The position numbers and the translations under genes were made by a program. From contig NZ_JBHZOL010000021.1 in assembly GCF_042788235.1 (NCBI RefSeq), positions 186,001 through 250,000 of the forward strand: a stretch of 64,000 nucleotides of DNA, given 5' to 3'. Below, one piece after another: positions 15,301-22,563 of this stretch; position 1 is the stretch's first letter, and the number at the start of each line of letters is the position of its first letter. The notes under the pieces are model-generated. The model was not told the origin of the DNA, did no database searches, and worked only from the letters and a program-made list of their open reading frames with translations. The stretch is from Sphaerothrix epifaneia. Lineage in GTDB: Bacteria; Cyanobacteriota; Cyanobacteriia; Phormidesmidales; Phormidesmidaceae.

Positions 15301-16336
15301 ACTGACAGCGGCAACCTATCCAGCCCGCAATCCTACTCAAAACATGGCTGACTTGCAAGCTCAAATCGCGGCTAACGAGAAAGGGGTACAAGAACTGCAT
15401 AAAATGGTGGCTCACTATGGCCTAGCAACGGTGCAAAGCTATATGCAGCACGTTCAGGACAATGCCGAAAACTGTGTAAGACAGGTCATTGAGGTACTGC
15501 AGGCAGGTCAGTTTACCAACCAGTTAGACGATGGTCGCCAGATCGCTGTCAGCATCACGATTGATCGGACTACCCGCAGCGCTAAAATTGACTTTTCGGG
15601 CACCTCGCCTCAACTGCCCAACAACTTCAACGCCCCAACCGCTGTTTGCAAAGCGGCGGTACTTTATGTCTTTCGCACCCTGGTTGATGATGATATCCCT
15701 TTAAATGCAGGATGTCTGAAGCCCTTAGAGATTGTTATACCAGCAGGTTGTTTACTCAACCCCCATCCACCAGCGGCAGTTGTTGCTGGCAATGTCGAGA
15801 CTTCGCAGGCCATTACAGATGCCCTTTATGGAGCTTTAGGCAAGCTCGCAGGTTCGCAGGGAACGATGAATAATTTTACGTTTGGTAATGACACCTATCA
15901 GTACTACGAAACCATTTGCGGTGGCTCAGGCGCTGGCCCAGACTTTGACGGCACTGATGCCGTTCACACCCACATGACCAACTCTCGCCTAACAGATCCT
16001 GAAGTTTTAGAATGGCGGTTTCCAGTCCGCTTAGAACAGTTTCAAATCCGTTCTGATAGTGGCGGGCGGGGGCGCTATTGCGGTGGCAATGGGATTATTC
16101 GCCGGATTAAATTTTTGCAGCCTATGATGGCGGCTATTTTGTCGAGTCGTCGTCAGGTTCCCCCTTTTGGTTTAGCAGGGGGGCAAGCGGGTAAAGTCGG
16201 CAAAAATCTTGTAGAACGCAGTGACGGTCAAACTGAACTCTTCAGCAATCAAGCAACTATTGCTATGCAACCTGGGGATGTGATGGTGATTGAAACACCA
16301 GGCGGCGGTGGTTACGGGCACATGATTGAAGAATGA
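12326..16336 (+). CDS. 5-oxoprolinase-type HyuA-HyuB fusion
   Basis: A 1336-residue fusion of hydantoinase A (about 1-740) and hydantoinase B (about 830-1330), the arrangement of eukaryotic-type ATP-dependent 5-oxoprolinase (5-oxoproline to glutamate). HyuA motifs: DRGGTFTDVV at the N-terminus, KMGTTVATNALLERRG, IIGFDMGGTSTDVSHY, GGGGSILSFDG, FGGAGGQHAC. HyuB motifs: HIPVHLGSMGESV, MLNNPYNGGTHLPDIT, SRGHHADVGG, and ETPGGGGYGH at the C-terminus. Two unusual inserts occur: a charged/Pro-rich loop near 240-295 and an interdomain linker made of five 27-nt units. Start 12326 precedes the family N-terminus; 12284 would add a hydrophobic stretch. N-methylhydantoinase activity is the alternative. The 3' end overlaps the convergent cyclase gene by 25 bp. 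Confidence 0.85.
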   Translation: MAEHSSDRWQFWIDRGGTFTDVVAQQPDGKIIIHKLLSENPDRYQDAPLQGIREVMGLTAEQPIPAAKIAAIKMGTTVATNALLERRGDRTVLLITQGFRDALRIGYQNRPDIFARQIVLPEMLYEQVIEVPERMSAHGEALQPLTSSAAAQLKTALQHSYDRGIHSCAIVLMHGYRYPAHERQVAAIAQEIGFSQISVSHQVSPLMKLISRGDTTVVDAYLSPILRRYVDRITTELGKGSQQESTDGQKDKPGQGEGGEQSLALKRLPPEALSTDKASAQNPLSPPPSPPRLMFMQSNGGLTDASLFQGKDSILSGPAGGIVGAVQTSQRAGYQKIIGFDMGGTSTDVSHYSGTYERTFETEVAGVRLRAPMMAIHTVAAGGGSILSFDGARYRVGPASAGAYPGPACYRNGGPLAVTDCNVMVGKLQPDFFPQVFGSAGNQSLDTAIVQQKFFELAAQIQTQTGNTRSPEQVASGFLAIAVEKMANAIKKISVQRGHDVSAYVLCCFGGAGGQHACLIAETLGIQEIFIHPYAGVLSAYGMGLADIRALAEQAIEQPLTAENIAQITQALEKLARKKKADLCQQGLDIPPVEPLQSSDRIVVLPKVHLRYEGSDSPLVVAFGDLQTMRAEFEDAYQQRYGFIMPQKSLIAEAVSVEVIAQTIAPEETFRDNSPQTAPTPKATVAVYTRDRWQETPIYQRTDLRSGDRLSGPALIIEATGTNVVEPGWDACITEQGYLVLQQVEEHAEREAERARKEKEAEGVGEEKEAEGVGEEREAEGARKEKEAEGVGEDKDGIEAESANPKPLPLSPPLPLPPSSPDPVLLEIFNNLFRAIAEEMGVTLQNTSYSVNIKERLDFSCAIFDSQGQLVANAPHIPVHLGSMGESVQSLIQAKSNSLKPGDVYMLNNPYNGGTHLPDITVITPVFSLQTSTQAAQPLFYVASRGHHADVGGITPGSMPPESTSIEQEGVLIDNFQLVDRGHFREAAVLNLLTAATYPARNPTQNMADLQAQIAANEKGVQELHKMVAHYGLATVQSYMQHVQDNAENCVRQVIEVLQAGQFTNQLDDGRQIAVSITIDRTTRSAKIDFSGTSPQLPNNFNAPTAVCKAAVLYVFRTLVDDDIPLNAGCLKPLEIVIPAGCLLNPHPPAAVVAGNVETSQAITDALYGALGKLAGSQGTMNNFTFGNDTYQYYETICGGSGAGPDFDGTDAVHTHMTNSRLTDPEVLEWRFPVRLEQFQIRSDSGGRGRYCGGNGIIRRIKFLQPMMAAILSSRRQVPPFGLAGGQAGKVGKNLVERSDGQTELFSNQATIAMQPGDVMVIETPGGGGYGHMIEE
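14575..14709 (+). repeat. Five tandem 27-nt repeats inside the oxoprolinase gene
   Basis: GGAAGCTGAG recurs at 14575, 14602, 14629, 14656 and 14683, exactly 27 bases apart. Each unit encodes nine residues of type KEAEGVGEE or REAEGARKE. The array forms the charged, probably helical or disordered linker between the HyuA and HyuB halves. A polypyrimidine tract (about 14738-14790) encoding Pro/Leu/Ser follows. Period 27 keeps the frame. Confidence 0.9.
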
Positions 16337-17844
16337 CCCGTTGTGGCATCGGCAATACAAACGCGATCGCGACCCTGGCATTTTGCCGTGTAGAGCGCTT
16401 GATCGGCTCTGGTCATGAGTTTTTCAATAGACTGAGAGTCAGTTGGCACTGCACCAGCAATCCCTAAGCTAACGGTGAGATATTGGCTAATTTCAGACTG
16501 ACGATGCTCAATCGCTTGTTGGCGAACATTTTGGCGAATGCGGGTTGCGACCTGAACGGCATCTGCTGCGGTCGTTCGTGGCAGAACCAAGACAAATTCT
16601 TCTCCACCATAACGAGCAACCAAATCACTTGAGCGTCGAACGGAAGCCTTTAGAGCCAGCCCAACTTGTCTAAGGCATTCGTCACCAGACTGGTGACCGT
16701 AAGTATCGTTGTAGCGCTTAAAGTAGTCCACATCACACAAGATCAAAGTCAATGGCTGCTGCGTTTCTAACAGCTTTTGCCATTGCCGGGTCAAATAATT
16801 CATCAAATAGCGGCGATTGGCTAGCTGCGTCAGCTCATCGGTGGCTGCCAATCTTTCTAAGGCTTCGTTGGCTTTTTCCAGGTCAGAACTGGTCTGTTTG
16901 AGGGCAGTAATATCGGTTGCTGTTCCCAAAAGCTGGCGAGGCATGCCGTCGAGTGAGCGGCTGTAAACCGTTTCCCGAATGAGCAACCATCGCCAGTAGC
17001 CTTTGCTGTGACGGAAGCGATACTCCCCTTCTAATACTTCGCCATCTTGCAAGGCAACAGAACGTTGCCGCTGACTATTGAGCCGTTCTAGGTCTTGGGG
17101 ATGAATCGTTTGACTGGAGCGATATTGAATTTCGCTGAGGTGATAGCCTAAAACTTTTTCAAGTTGCTGGTTGGCATAGGTTAAACACTGAGATTCTAGT
17201 TCATACAAATAGAGAATGTTGGTGCTGGCGTCTGTAATGCTTTGAATAAAACGCTGGCTTTCTTGCCATGCTTGTTCGGCTTGGGTGCGTTCTATGGTGG
17301 AAAGTTTGAGCTGACGCTCACAGTCAGCCAACCGATTTTGAGCGATCGCAATCCCTAACTGAACCGTAATGTCTTGCAGCCAACCGTTGGGTAAGGCATC
17401 CCAAGCTGATTGAGGCATCTGCAACCCCAGCCAACCGTTGAGTTGTTGCTGAGAGTAAGTGGGTACAAGCCAAAAAGCTGCCGCTTGAGGCCACTGATTT
17501 TGATGAGTTTGAACGTCTAAAACTGTGCCTTCGCTTGAGACAATAAAAGCGCTAGTATTCTCAGTCAACCGTTCTGCCAGATAAGCCTGAAGTTGTTCTA
17601 GGCTGATCTCAAGTGGCGCTTCTTCAGACTGGTAAAGCGCTTGCAACGTTAGCGATTGGTTCTGGCTAGTCCAGATTAGACAACAGTTAACCGCAAGCAA
17701 AGAACCGATTTGATGAGCGATCGCGCGGTAAACTTGCGTACCATTAGTCTGCTGAACAATGGCCATAATCTGTCTCAGCAGTTGAACATGACGGCATTGC
17801 TGATCGAGGACTGCCTGTGAAGCGATAGACTCAGAAGTTTTCAA
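16312..17844 (-). CDS. GAF-PAS-GGDEF diguanylate cyclase
   Basis: A 510-residue cytoplasmic protein. Residues about 30-175 are GAF-like. A PAS/PAC unit covers about 200-325 (ITDASTNILYLYELESQ, then EYRFRHSKGYWRWLLIRETV). The C-terminal GGDEF domain (about 340-500) has the active-site signature RYGGEEFVLVLP and the product-inhibition I-site RSSD five residues upstream. It should make cyclic di-GMP from GTP and be subject to product inhibition. The GAF domain may bind a bilin or another ligand; a canonical chromophore Cys is not evident. The 3' end overlaps the convergent oxoprolinase gene by 25 bp. Confidence 0.88.
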   Translation of the reverse strand: MKTSESIASQAVLDQQCRHVQLLRQIMAIVQQTNGTQVYRAIAHQIGSLLAVNCCLIWTSQNQSLTLQALYQSEEAPLEISLEQLQAYLAERLTENTSAFIVSSEGTVLDVQTHQNQWPQAAAFWLVPTYSQQQLNGWLGLQMPQSAWDALPNGWLQDITVQLGIAIAQNRLADCERQLKLSTIERTQAEQAWQESQRFIQSITDASTNILYLYELESQCLTYANQQLEKVLGYHLSEIQYRSSQTIHPQDLERLNSQRQRSVALQDGEVLEGEYRFRHSKGYWRWLLIRETVYSRSLDGMPRQLLGTATDITALKQTSSDLEKANEALERLAATDELTQLANRRYLMNYLTRQWQKLLETQQPLTLILCDVDYFKRYNDTYGHQSGDECLRQVGLALKASVRRSSDLVARYGGEEFVLVLPRTTAADAVQVATRIRQNVRQQAIEHRQSEISQYLTVSLGIAGAVPTDSQSIEKLMTRADQALYTAKCQGRDRVCIADATTGHSSIMCP

Positions 17845-18011
17845 AACAGCTCACTCAAAACAGAAACAACAGCCCCTCTGGCAAGCTACAGATAGCATGA
17901 GTTGAGTTTACATCTACAATGGCTTGCCGATGGTAGCGTGATCCTAAGGTGCCCCTGGAAATCATGGAAGTCTGCAGAAATTCAAAAGTTCAGCTAATTT
18001 GCGCAACAACA

Positions 18012-18040
18012 GAAAAGCAGGCTCATCTAGAACCTGCTCA
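18012..18040 (-). terminator. Probable terminator of ndhH
   Basis: On the minus strand, AGCAGG (complement of 18033-18038) pairs with CCTGCT (complement of 18016-18021) across an 11-base loop and is followed by TTTTCT. It lies about 30 bp past the ndhH stop. Confidence 0.55.
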
Positions 18041-18069
18041 AACATGCGTTACTTTGCTAATGTCGATCG

Positions 18070-19254
18070 CTAGCGATCGACAGAACCCATGATGATATCA
18101 ATGCTGCCTAAAATTGCCATAATATCGGCAACTTTGACTCCACGCAGCAAGTAAGGCAAAATCTGCAAGTTGTTGAAGTCGGGTGCTCGAATTTTGAAGC
18201 GCCAGGGAAAGACATTGTCGTCACCGATGATGAAAACGCCCAATTCGCCTTTACCCGTCTCCATTCTGACGTAATGTTCACCAGCCGGAATTTTAAAGGT
18301 GGGTGGAATTTTTTTACCAATAAACTGATAATCAAAATCATTCCACTCAGACTTAGGCCCTTCCGCCATGCGTTTGGCCTCCAGGTTTTCATAAGGGCCA
18401 CCAGGAATCATTTTGCAGGCTTGCCGGATGATTTTGACCGACTCTCGCATCTCCCGGATTCGAACCAGGTACCGCGCCATGCAGTCGCCTGCCGTTTCCC
18501 ATTGAACTTCCCAGTCAAAGTCGTCATAGCATTCGTAGTGGTCAACTTTGCGTAGATCCCACTTCACCCCAGAACCGCGCAACATCGGCCCCGAAAGTCC
18601 CCAATTAATGGCTTCATCGCGGGTGACGGTGCCGATGCCCTCAACCCGGCGACGAAAAATGGGGTTGTTGGTGATTAAGCGCTCGTACTCATCTACTTTG
18701 GGTAAAAAGTAGTCGCAAAAGTCTAAACACTTGTCGATCCAGCCGTAGGGTAAATCAGCCGCGACGCCGCCAATGCGGAAATAGTTGTTGTTGATTAACC
18801 GCATACCTGTAGCTGCTTCCCACAGGTCATAGATCATTTCCCGCTCACGGAAAATGTAGAAAAAGGGAGTTTGAGCCCCCACGTCAGCAAGAAAAGGGCC
18901 AAGCCACAGCAGGTGATTGGCAATACGGTTTAGCTCCAGCATGATGACGCGAATATAGCTGGCGCGTTTCGGTACTTCAATGTCAGCTAGCTGCTCAGGT
19001 GCGTTGACCGTAATGGCTTCGTTGAACATGCCTGCCGCATAATCCCACCGACTCACGTAGGGGACAAACATAATGTTTGTGCGGTTTTCGGCGATTTTCT
19101 CCATACCGCGATGAAGATAGCCAATTACAGGTTCGCAGTCAACGACATCTTCGCCGTCCAAGGTGACAATTAGGCGCAACACCCCGTGCATTGACGGGTG
19201 GTGAGGCCCCATGTTTAACACCATTGGCTCTGTTCTGGTTTCGAGCCTAGTCAT
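18070..19254 (-). CDS. ndhH: NAD(P)H-quinone oxidoreductase subunit H
   Basis: A 394-residue homologue of the 49-kDa/NuoD subunit of complex I. It is part of the hydrophilic connecting arm of cyanobacterial NDH-1, which drives cyclic electron flow, respiration and CO2 uptake from reduced ferredoxin. Visible hallmarks: MVLNMGPHHPSMHGVLRL at residues 11-28, EPVIGYLHRGMEKIAENR, ANHLLWLGPFLADVGAQT, and a C-terminal DIMAILGSIDIIMGSVDR. Length matches cyanobacterial NdhH. The start ATG leads directly into the conserved N-terminus. It is monocistronic here: upstream lies a divergent region with rsmH, downstream a probable terminator. Confidence 0.97.
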   Translation of the reverse strand: MTRLETRTEPMVLNMGPHHPSMHGVLRLIVTLDGEDVVDCEPVIGYLHRGMEKIAENRTNIMFVPYVSRWDYAAGMFNEAITVNAPEQLADIEVPKRASYIRVIMLELNRIANHLLWLGPFLADVGAQTPFFYIFREREMIYDLWEAATGMRLINNNYFRIGGVAADLPYGWIDKCLDFCDYFLPKVDEYERLITNNPIFRRRVEGIGTVTRDEAINWGLSGPMLRGSGVKWDLRKVDHYECYDDFDWEVQWETAGDCMARYLVRIREMRESVKIIRQACKMIPGGPYENLEAKRMAEGPKSEWNDFDYQFIGKKIPPTFKIPAGEHYVRMETGKGELGVFIIGDDNVFPWRFKIRAPDFNNLQILPYLLRGVKVADIMAILGSIDIIMGSVDR

Positions 19255-19353
19255 AGATGAGCGTTCTCTCCCTAGAGGCTTTCAGCAAGGCTTTCTGCGT
19301 GAGCAACAGCCTTAGTCTATTTAAGATGACACTAAAGCAAAGTCTACAGCCAG

Positions 19354-19500
19354 ATGGGCCAAACAGAAGCCTTTGCCGTCATCGGTTTGCTTATCTCTAT
19401 TGTTATACTTTTGTTTCAAACCTTCAATGCTGATTCTTCAATGCTGAGGCAGGGTGAAGACGGGGGGCTTGGGCAATCGTTTTTAACGTTGCTTTCGTAA
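19354..19500 (+). CDS. Possible 48-residue membrane peptide
   Basis: A 49-codon frame between ndhH and rsmH. The peptide starts MGQTEAFAVIGLLISIVILL and continues FQTFNAD, giving one hydrophobic segment at residues 7-21 followed by a polar tail. Size and topology resemble single-helix subunits of photosynthetic complexes, but no family was recognised. There is no clear ribosome-binding site. Neighbouring ndhH makes an NDH-1-associated peptide tempting, which is speculation. Confidence 0.3.
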   Translation: MGQTEAFAVIGLLISIVILLFQTFNADSSMLRQGEDGGLGQSFLTLLS

Positions 19501-19564
19501 AACGGTGCGTTAGGCTTAGCCTGATACCCCAAAGGCTAATTTTTGCGCGGATTTATAGCTCAGC

Positions 19565-20458
19565 ATGACTACGCGATCGCCTGAAGAAGCGGCTCAAACG
19601 GAATTTCATCATGTCCCTGTGTTGGGGCAGGCAGTTTTGCAATACCTGGCTTTTGCCCCTAAGGGACAATATCTAGACGCTACCGTTGGTGGCGGTGGGC
19701 ATAGCCAACTGCTGTTGACGGCCATGCCAGAAAGTACGCTGGTGGCCATTGATCAAGATACGCAGGCGATCGCGGCTGCTCAAGCTACATTAGCGCCCTA
19801 TGGCGATCGCGTTGAATTTTGGCACGGCAACTTTAGCCAGTATGACCCTGGCGATCGCCGTTTTGATGGCATTTTGGCCGATTTAGGCGTTAGCTCTGCC
19901 CAATTTGACATTGCCGAACGGGGTTTTAGCTTTCGCTTAGCAGCCCCGTTAGACATGCGTATGGATCGCCAGCAAGCGCTGACGGCGGCTGAAATTGTCA
20001 ACCACTGGGAAGAAAAGCAACTCGCTGATATTTTTTATCACTACGGCGAAGAGCGGCTTTCTCGGCGAATTGCGCGGGCAATCGTTGCCCAGCGTCCTTT
20101 TCAAACCACTACAGACCTAGCAGACGCGATCGCGCGTTCTGTGCCCCCTAAATATCGCTATGGCCGTATCAACCCGGCAACCCGCGTTTTTCAAGCCTTG
20201 CGCATTGCTGTTAACCAAGAGCTAGCAGTTTTAGAAACGCTTTTAGAGCAAGCCCCTCGCTGGCTCAAGCCCCATGGTCGTCTGGCTATTATTAGTTTTC
20301 ATAGCCTTGAAGATCGCCGTGTTAAGCACAGCATGCGCAACCATCCTCAGCTACAGGTGCTAACAAAAAAGCCTATTACTGCTCAAGATGAAGAAATTCA
20401 ATTTAATTCGCGATCGCGATCGGCTAAATTGCGCGTAGCAGAAAAGAAAGAGGAATGA
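19565..20458 (+). CDS. rsmH: 16S rRNA m4C1402 methyltransferase RsmH
   Basis: A 297-residue S-adenosylmethionine-dependent methyltransferase (formerly MraW). It N4-methylates C1402 in the ribosomal P site. Visible: the AdoMet loop DATVGGGGHSQLLL at residues 39-52, ADLGVSSAQFD, RGFSFRLAAPLDMRMD, the RINPATRVFQALRIAVN block and the C-terminal ISFHSLEDRRVKH. Length is normal. In many bacteria the gene heads the division and cell-wall cluster; here no mur or fts gene follows, as is usual in cyanobacteria. The ATG at 19565 begins about 14 residues before the conserved FHHVPVL. Confidence 0.95.
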   Translation: MTTRSPEEAAQTEFHHVPVLGQAVLQYLAFAPKGQYLDATVGGGGHSQLLLTAMPESTLVAIDQDTQAIAAAQATLAPYGDRVEFWHGNFSQYDPGDRRFDGILADLGVSSAQFDIAERGFSFRLAAPLDMRMDRQQALTAAEIVNHWEEKQLADIFYHYGEERLSRRIARAIVAQRPFQTTTDLADAIARSVPPKYRYGRINPATRVFQALRIAVNQELAVLETLLEQAPRWLKPHGRLAIISFHSLEDRRVKHSMRNHPQLQVLTKKPITAQDEEIQFNSRSRSAKLRVAEKKEE

Positions 20459-20488
20459 GTGGCTAGGAGTGAGGGGCAAATTTCTGAA

Positions 20489-20737
20489 CTAGCCCTCTTT
20501 GGCAGCCAGCCGTCGATTTACCCAGCTAATTAAGCCGCTTAAAAGGGAACCAGCCATGAGAATGCCAATGGCTGGCATAAATAGTGGATCCCAGAGAGCG
20601 TACCAGAGGTCAAACCCCAAATTGAAGTCGAAAGAGCGACCAACTAGAGCAGTCGCAAACCAAAAAAAGCTAAACAATACGAAAAAAAGGTTGATGACTA
20701 AAAGCCAGTTCAAAATGTTGATTAATTTATCTTTCAT
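20489..20737 (-). CDS. Small two-helix membrane protein, unknown
   Basis: An 82-residue protein with hydrophobic segments at about 8-32 (ILNWLLVINLFFVLFSFFWF) and 53-72 (MPAIGILMAGSLLSGLISWV), and charged ends (MKDK at the N-terminus; NRRLAAKEG at the C-terminus). By the positive-inside rule both ends lie in the cytoplasm. No family is recognised with confidence. It converges with rsmH, 30 bp apart. Confidence 0.6.
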   Translation of the reverse strand: MKDKLINILNWLLVINLFFVLFSFFWFATALVGRSFDFNLGFDLWYALWDPLFMPAIGILMAGSLLSGLISWVNRRLAAKEG

Positions 20738-20838
20738 AACAAAAAAATATGGCCGCTCCCTGATTTTAGAACAGCCATACTGTAGAAGCTAAATTATTCA
20801 ATTATTTTTACTGAGCTTCGAGCTTAAGTGATCTTAAA

Positions 20839-21036
20839 TTACTCAGATTCTTGACCTTCCCAAATAGCTGCGGATTCTAGATTGTCAGGATCAACATAAT
20901 GGCAAGTGGCTTCATCTAAACAAATTAAAGCCCAGCCTGATTTTTCAATACCCATCAACTTGTAAGCAGCTTCTTGAACAAAAAAGCCTTTGTGATTACG
21001 AGTCTCAGGCTTAACTTCTACAGTGCGGCTAGCCAT
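20839..21036 (-). CDS. Conserved small hypothetical protein
   Basis: A 65-residue soluble protein with no signal peptide. It contains two Cys within LICLDEATCHYVDP, and an acidic C-terminus. The composition is that of a real, folded small protein. I do not recognise a function. It is on the same strand as the 82-residue membrane protein, about 100 bp upstream of it. Confidence 0.55.
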   Translation of the reverse strand: MASRTVEVKPETRNHKGFFVQEAAYKLMGIEKSGWALICLDEATCHYVDPDNLESAAIWEGQESE

Positions 21037-21352
21037 ATTTTTACTCCGTTAGGGCGACATCAGCAGTGCAACAGACAAGCAAAACTTATCGCTGTCTTAA
21101 CTGAATCCTATCATTAGCTTCTTGAATCTCTCATTAAGTTATCTGATCAAATATTGCAGACGTAGAGCTTGGGGATCGCCCGCCTGATAATGCCTTCAGC
21201 GCTTAAAAAATAGTATTTTTTGGGGATCAAGCCTTGATCCCCAGGCTGAATTTGATTAAGTAAGGCCGCTACAGCTTAATCAAGGTTAATCATTAAAATC
21301 TTGTTGCCAATCTCTTCTCAAAGCTGAGCAAACGACTGTGAACTATTGGTTT
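21037..21352. other. Intergenic region with adjacent palindromes
   Basis: About 316 bases, no gene. AAAAAATAGTATTTTTT (21205-21221) is directly followed by TGGGGATCAAG-C-CTTGATCCCCA (21221-21243), a perfect 11-bp stem. Read on the minus strand this strong hairpin lies downstream of the TPR gene, but its arms are followed by A residues before the T run, so it is not a canonical terminator. Confidence 0.45.
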
Positions 21353-21775
21353 CTAACTTTCAAATAGCCAATTTTTGACTCGCTGTAGGCTAGGCCAATC
21401 GGGTTTTCGGCTTAATCCTTCTTCAAAATTGCTCTCAACTTCTTGGCGAATTTCTGGGATCGCCGAAACGGCTCGTCCTGCGAGTTCTACATGAGAGCGA
21501 ACCCCTGGCTTACCCGCTTCTAACATGGCGATGGATAGGTTAATTCGGGCTTGGGGATCTTGAGGGGCAAGCTTAACGCCCTTTTGCGCTGCTTTTAGAG
21601 CCGAATTGGGTTTATCGGCCAGCAAATAAAGCCAAGCTAGGCAAGTCCAAGCAGCGCTATTTTTGGGCGTGCGATCGCATATTTCTTTAAAAATGGGGAT
21701 CAAGTCTTTTGCGGATTCACCCGACTGATAGCGCTTAATCCCTTCATCAAAGAGCGTGTCAACTGATTGAGTCAT
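21353..21775 (-). CDS. TPR-repeat protein
   Basis: A 140-residue helical protein with tetratricopeptide repeats: residues about 40-73 (SAAWTCLAWLYLLADKPNSA, then LKAAQKGVKLAP) and 74-107 (QDPQARINLSIAMLEAGKPG). TPRs mediate protein-protein contact; no catalytic domain is present. It is probably cytoplasmic. Similar short TPR proteins are common in cyanobacteria, mostly unstudied. It stands alone between repeat-containing intergenic regions. Confidence 0.75.
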   Translation of the reverse strand: MTQSVDTLFDEGIKRYQSGESAKDLIPIFKEICDRTPKNSAAWTCLAWLYLLADKPNSALKAAQKGVKLAPQDPQARINLSIAMLEAGKPGVRSHVELAGRAVSAIPEIRQEVESNFEEGLSRKPDWPSLQRVKNWLFES

Positions 21776-21820
21776 ACTGTCAATGTCTTAAAACTAACCA
21801 AAGCTAGTCTACTAGCATAT

Positions 21821-21905
21821 ATAGCTAACGGCAGAAGGCTAAAAGCAGAAGGACGGCTTTTCGCAATTAAGGTGTCTCAGCGCTGGTGGCGACAGCTATA
21901 GCTGT
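21821..21905 (+). repeat. Interspersed intergenic repeat, copy 2
   Basis: Contains GGCAGAAGGCTAAAAGCAGA, CGGCTTTTCGC, GTGTCTCAGCGCTGGTGGC and the terminal GACAGCTATAGCTGT. It lies upstream of the TPR gene. The central GGCTTTCAGC block seen in other copies is eroded. Confidence 0.55.
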
Positions 21906-21981
21906 GTCGTTGCCTCAGGCGATCGCTGCTCAGTTGAAAGGGTATTTGAAAAGTGATCTGCTGTAGCTTTAGGCATCTGTT

Positions 21982-22045
21982 GATCCCCCCTTGCCTCTTA
22001 AAAAGTGGGGTAAAAGCCCCTTTTTAAGGGAGATGTAGGGAGATC
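21982..22045. repeat. GATC-bounded palindromic element
   Basis: A 64-base near-palindrome. The left arm GATCCCCCCTTGCCTC then TTAAAAAG matches the complement of the right arm, with GGGG/CCCC closing the apex. It resembles the common C-rich/TTAAAAAG palindromic intergenic repeats of cyanobacteria, here degenerate. It lies between the response regulator's 3' end and the TPR gene, and could form a stable hairpin in RNA. Confidence 0.55.
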
Positions 22046-22092
22046 TCCGCTTTTGCTCCAAAAAATAGGATTTTTCAAACATCCTCTGAAGA

Positions 22093-22470
22093 TTAGGCCG
22101 ACCAACCTAACGTGTGTCGAATCTGATCAGCTAGCTGGAGGGGACGAAACGGTTTAGCAAAGACGGCGGCTACTTCTAAGTCGGCAAAATTTTGCTGATC
22201 GCTTTGCTGCACCTTAGCGGTGACTAAAATCACCGGAATTTGATGGGTGACGGCATTAGATTTGAGCGCTTTGAGGGTCGATCGCCCGTCCATATCTGGC
22301 ATCATCATATCTAGCAAAATTACATCTGGCTGGTGCTTAGCCGCCATTCGCAGCGCTTCCTTGCCCGAAGTCGCATCTAGCACCTGCCAGCCAGCCCCCA
22401 TTTCTAGACCCAGACGCGCGATCGCCCGGACGTCCGGTTCATCATCTACCAGCAAGATACGTTTAGTCAT
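22093..22470 (-). CDS. Single-domain response regulator (CheY-like)
   Basis: A 125-residue receiver domain alone. It starts MTKRILLVDDEPDVRAIA, with the acidic pair DDE, the phospho-acceptor Asp in VILLDMMMPDMDG, the Thr in PVILVTAKV and the Lys in VFAKPFRP. With no output domain it should pass phosphate or interact with partners, for example the kinases encoded just upstream. The start at 22470 was chosen over 22560, whose added 30 residues are non-homologous. It is the last gene of the signalling cluster. Confidence 0.9.
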   Translation of the reverse strand: MTKRILLVDDEPDVRAIARLGLEMGAGWQVLDATSGKEALRMAAKHQPDVILLDMMMPDMDGRSTLKALKSNAVTHQIPVILVTAKVQQSDQQNFADLEVAAVFAKPFRPLQLADQIRHTLGWSA

Positions 22471-22563
22471 ATAAGTCCATTCGGATTTATGCAAAAAATA
22501 AAAACAAGACGCGAAACTGAGACGGCTATTGTTTGAGCGCAGAAAGCAAGGTTTTCTCAATTT

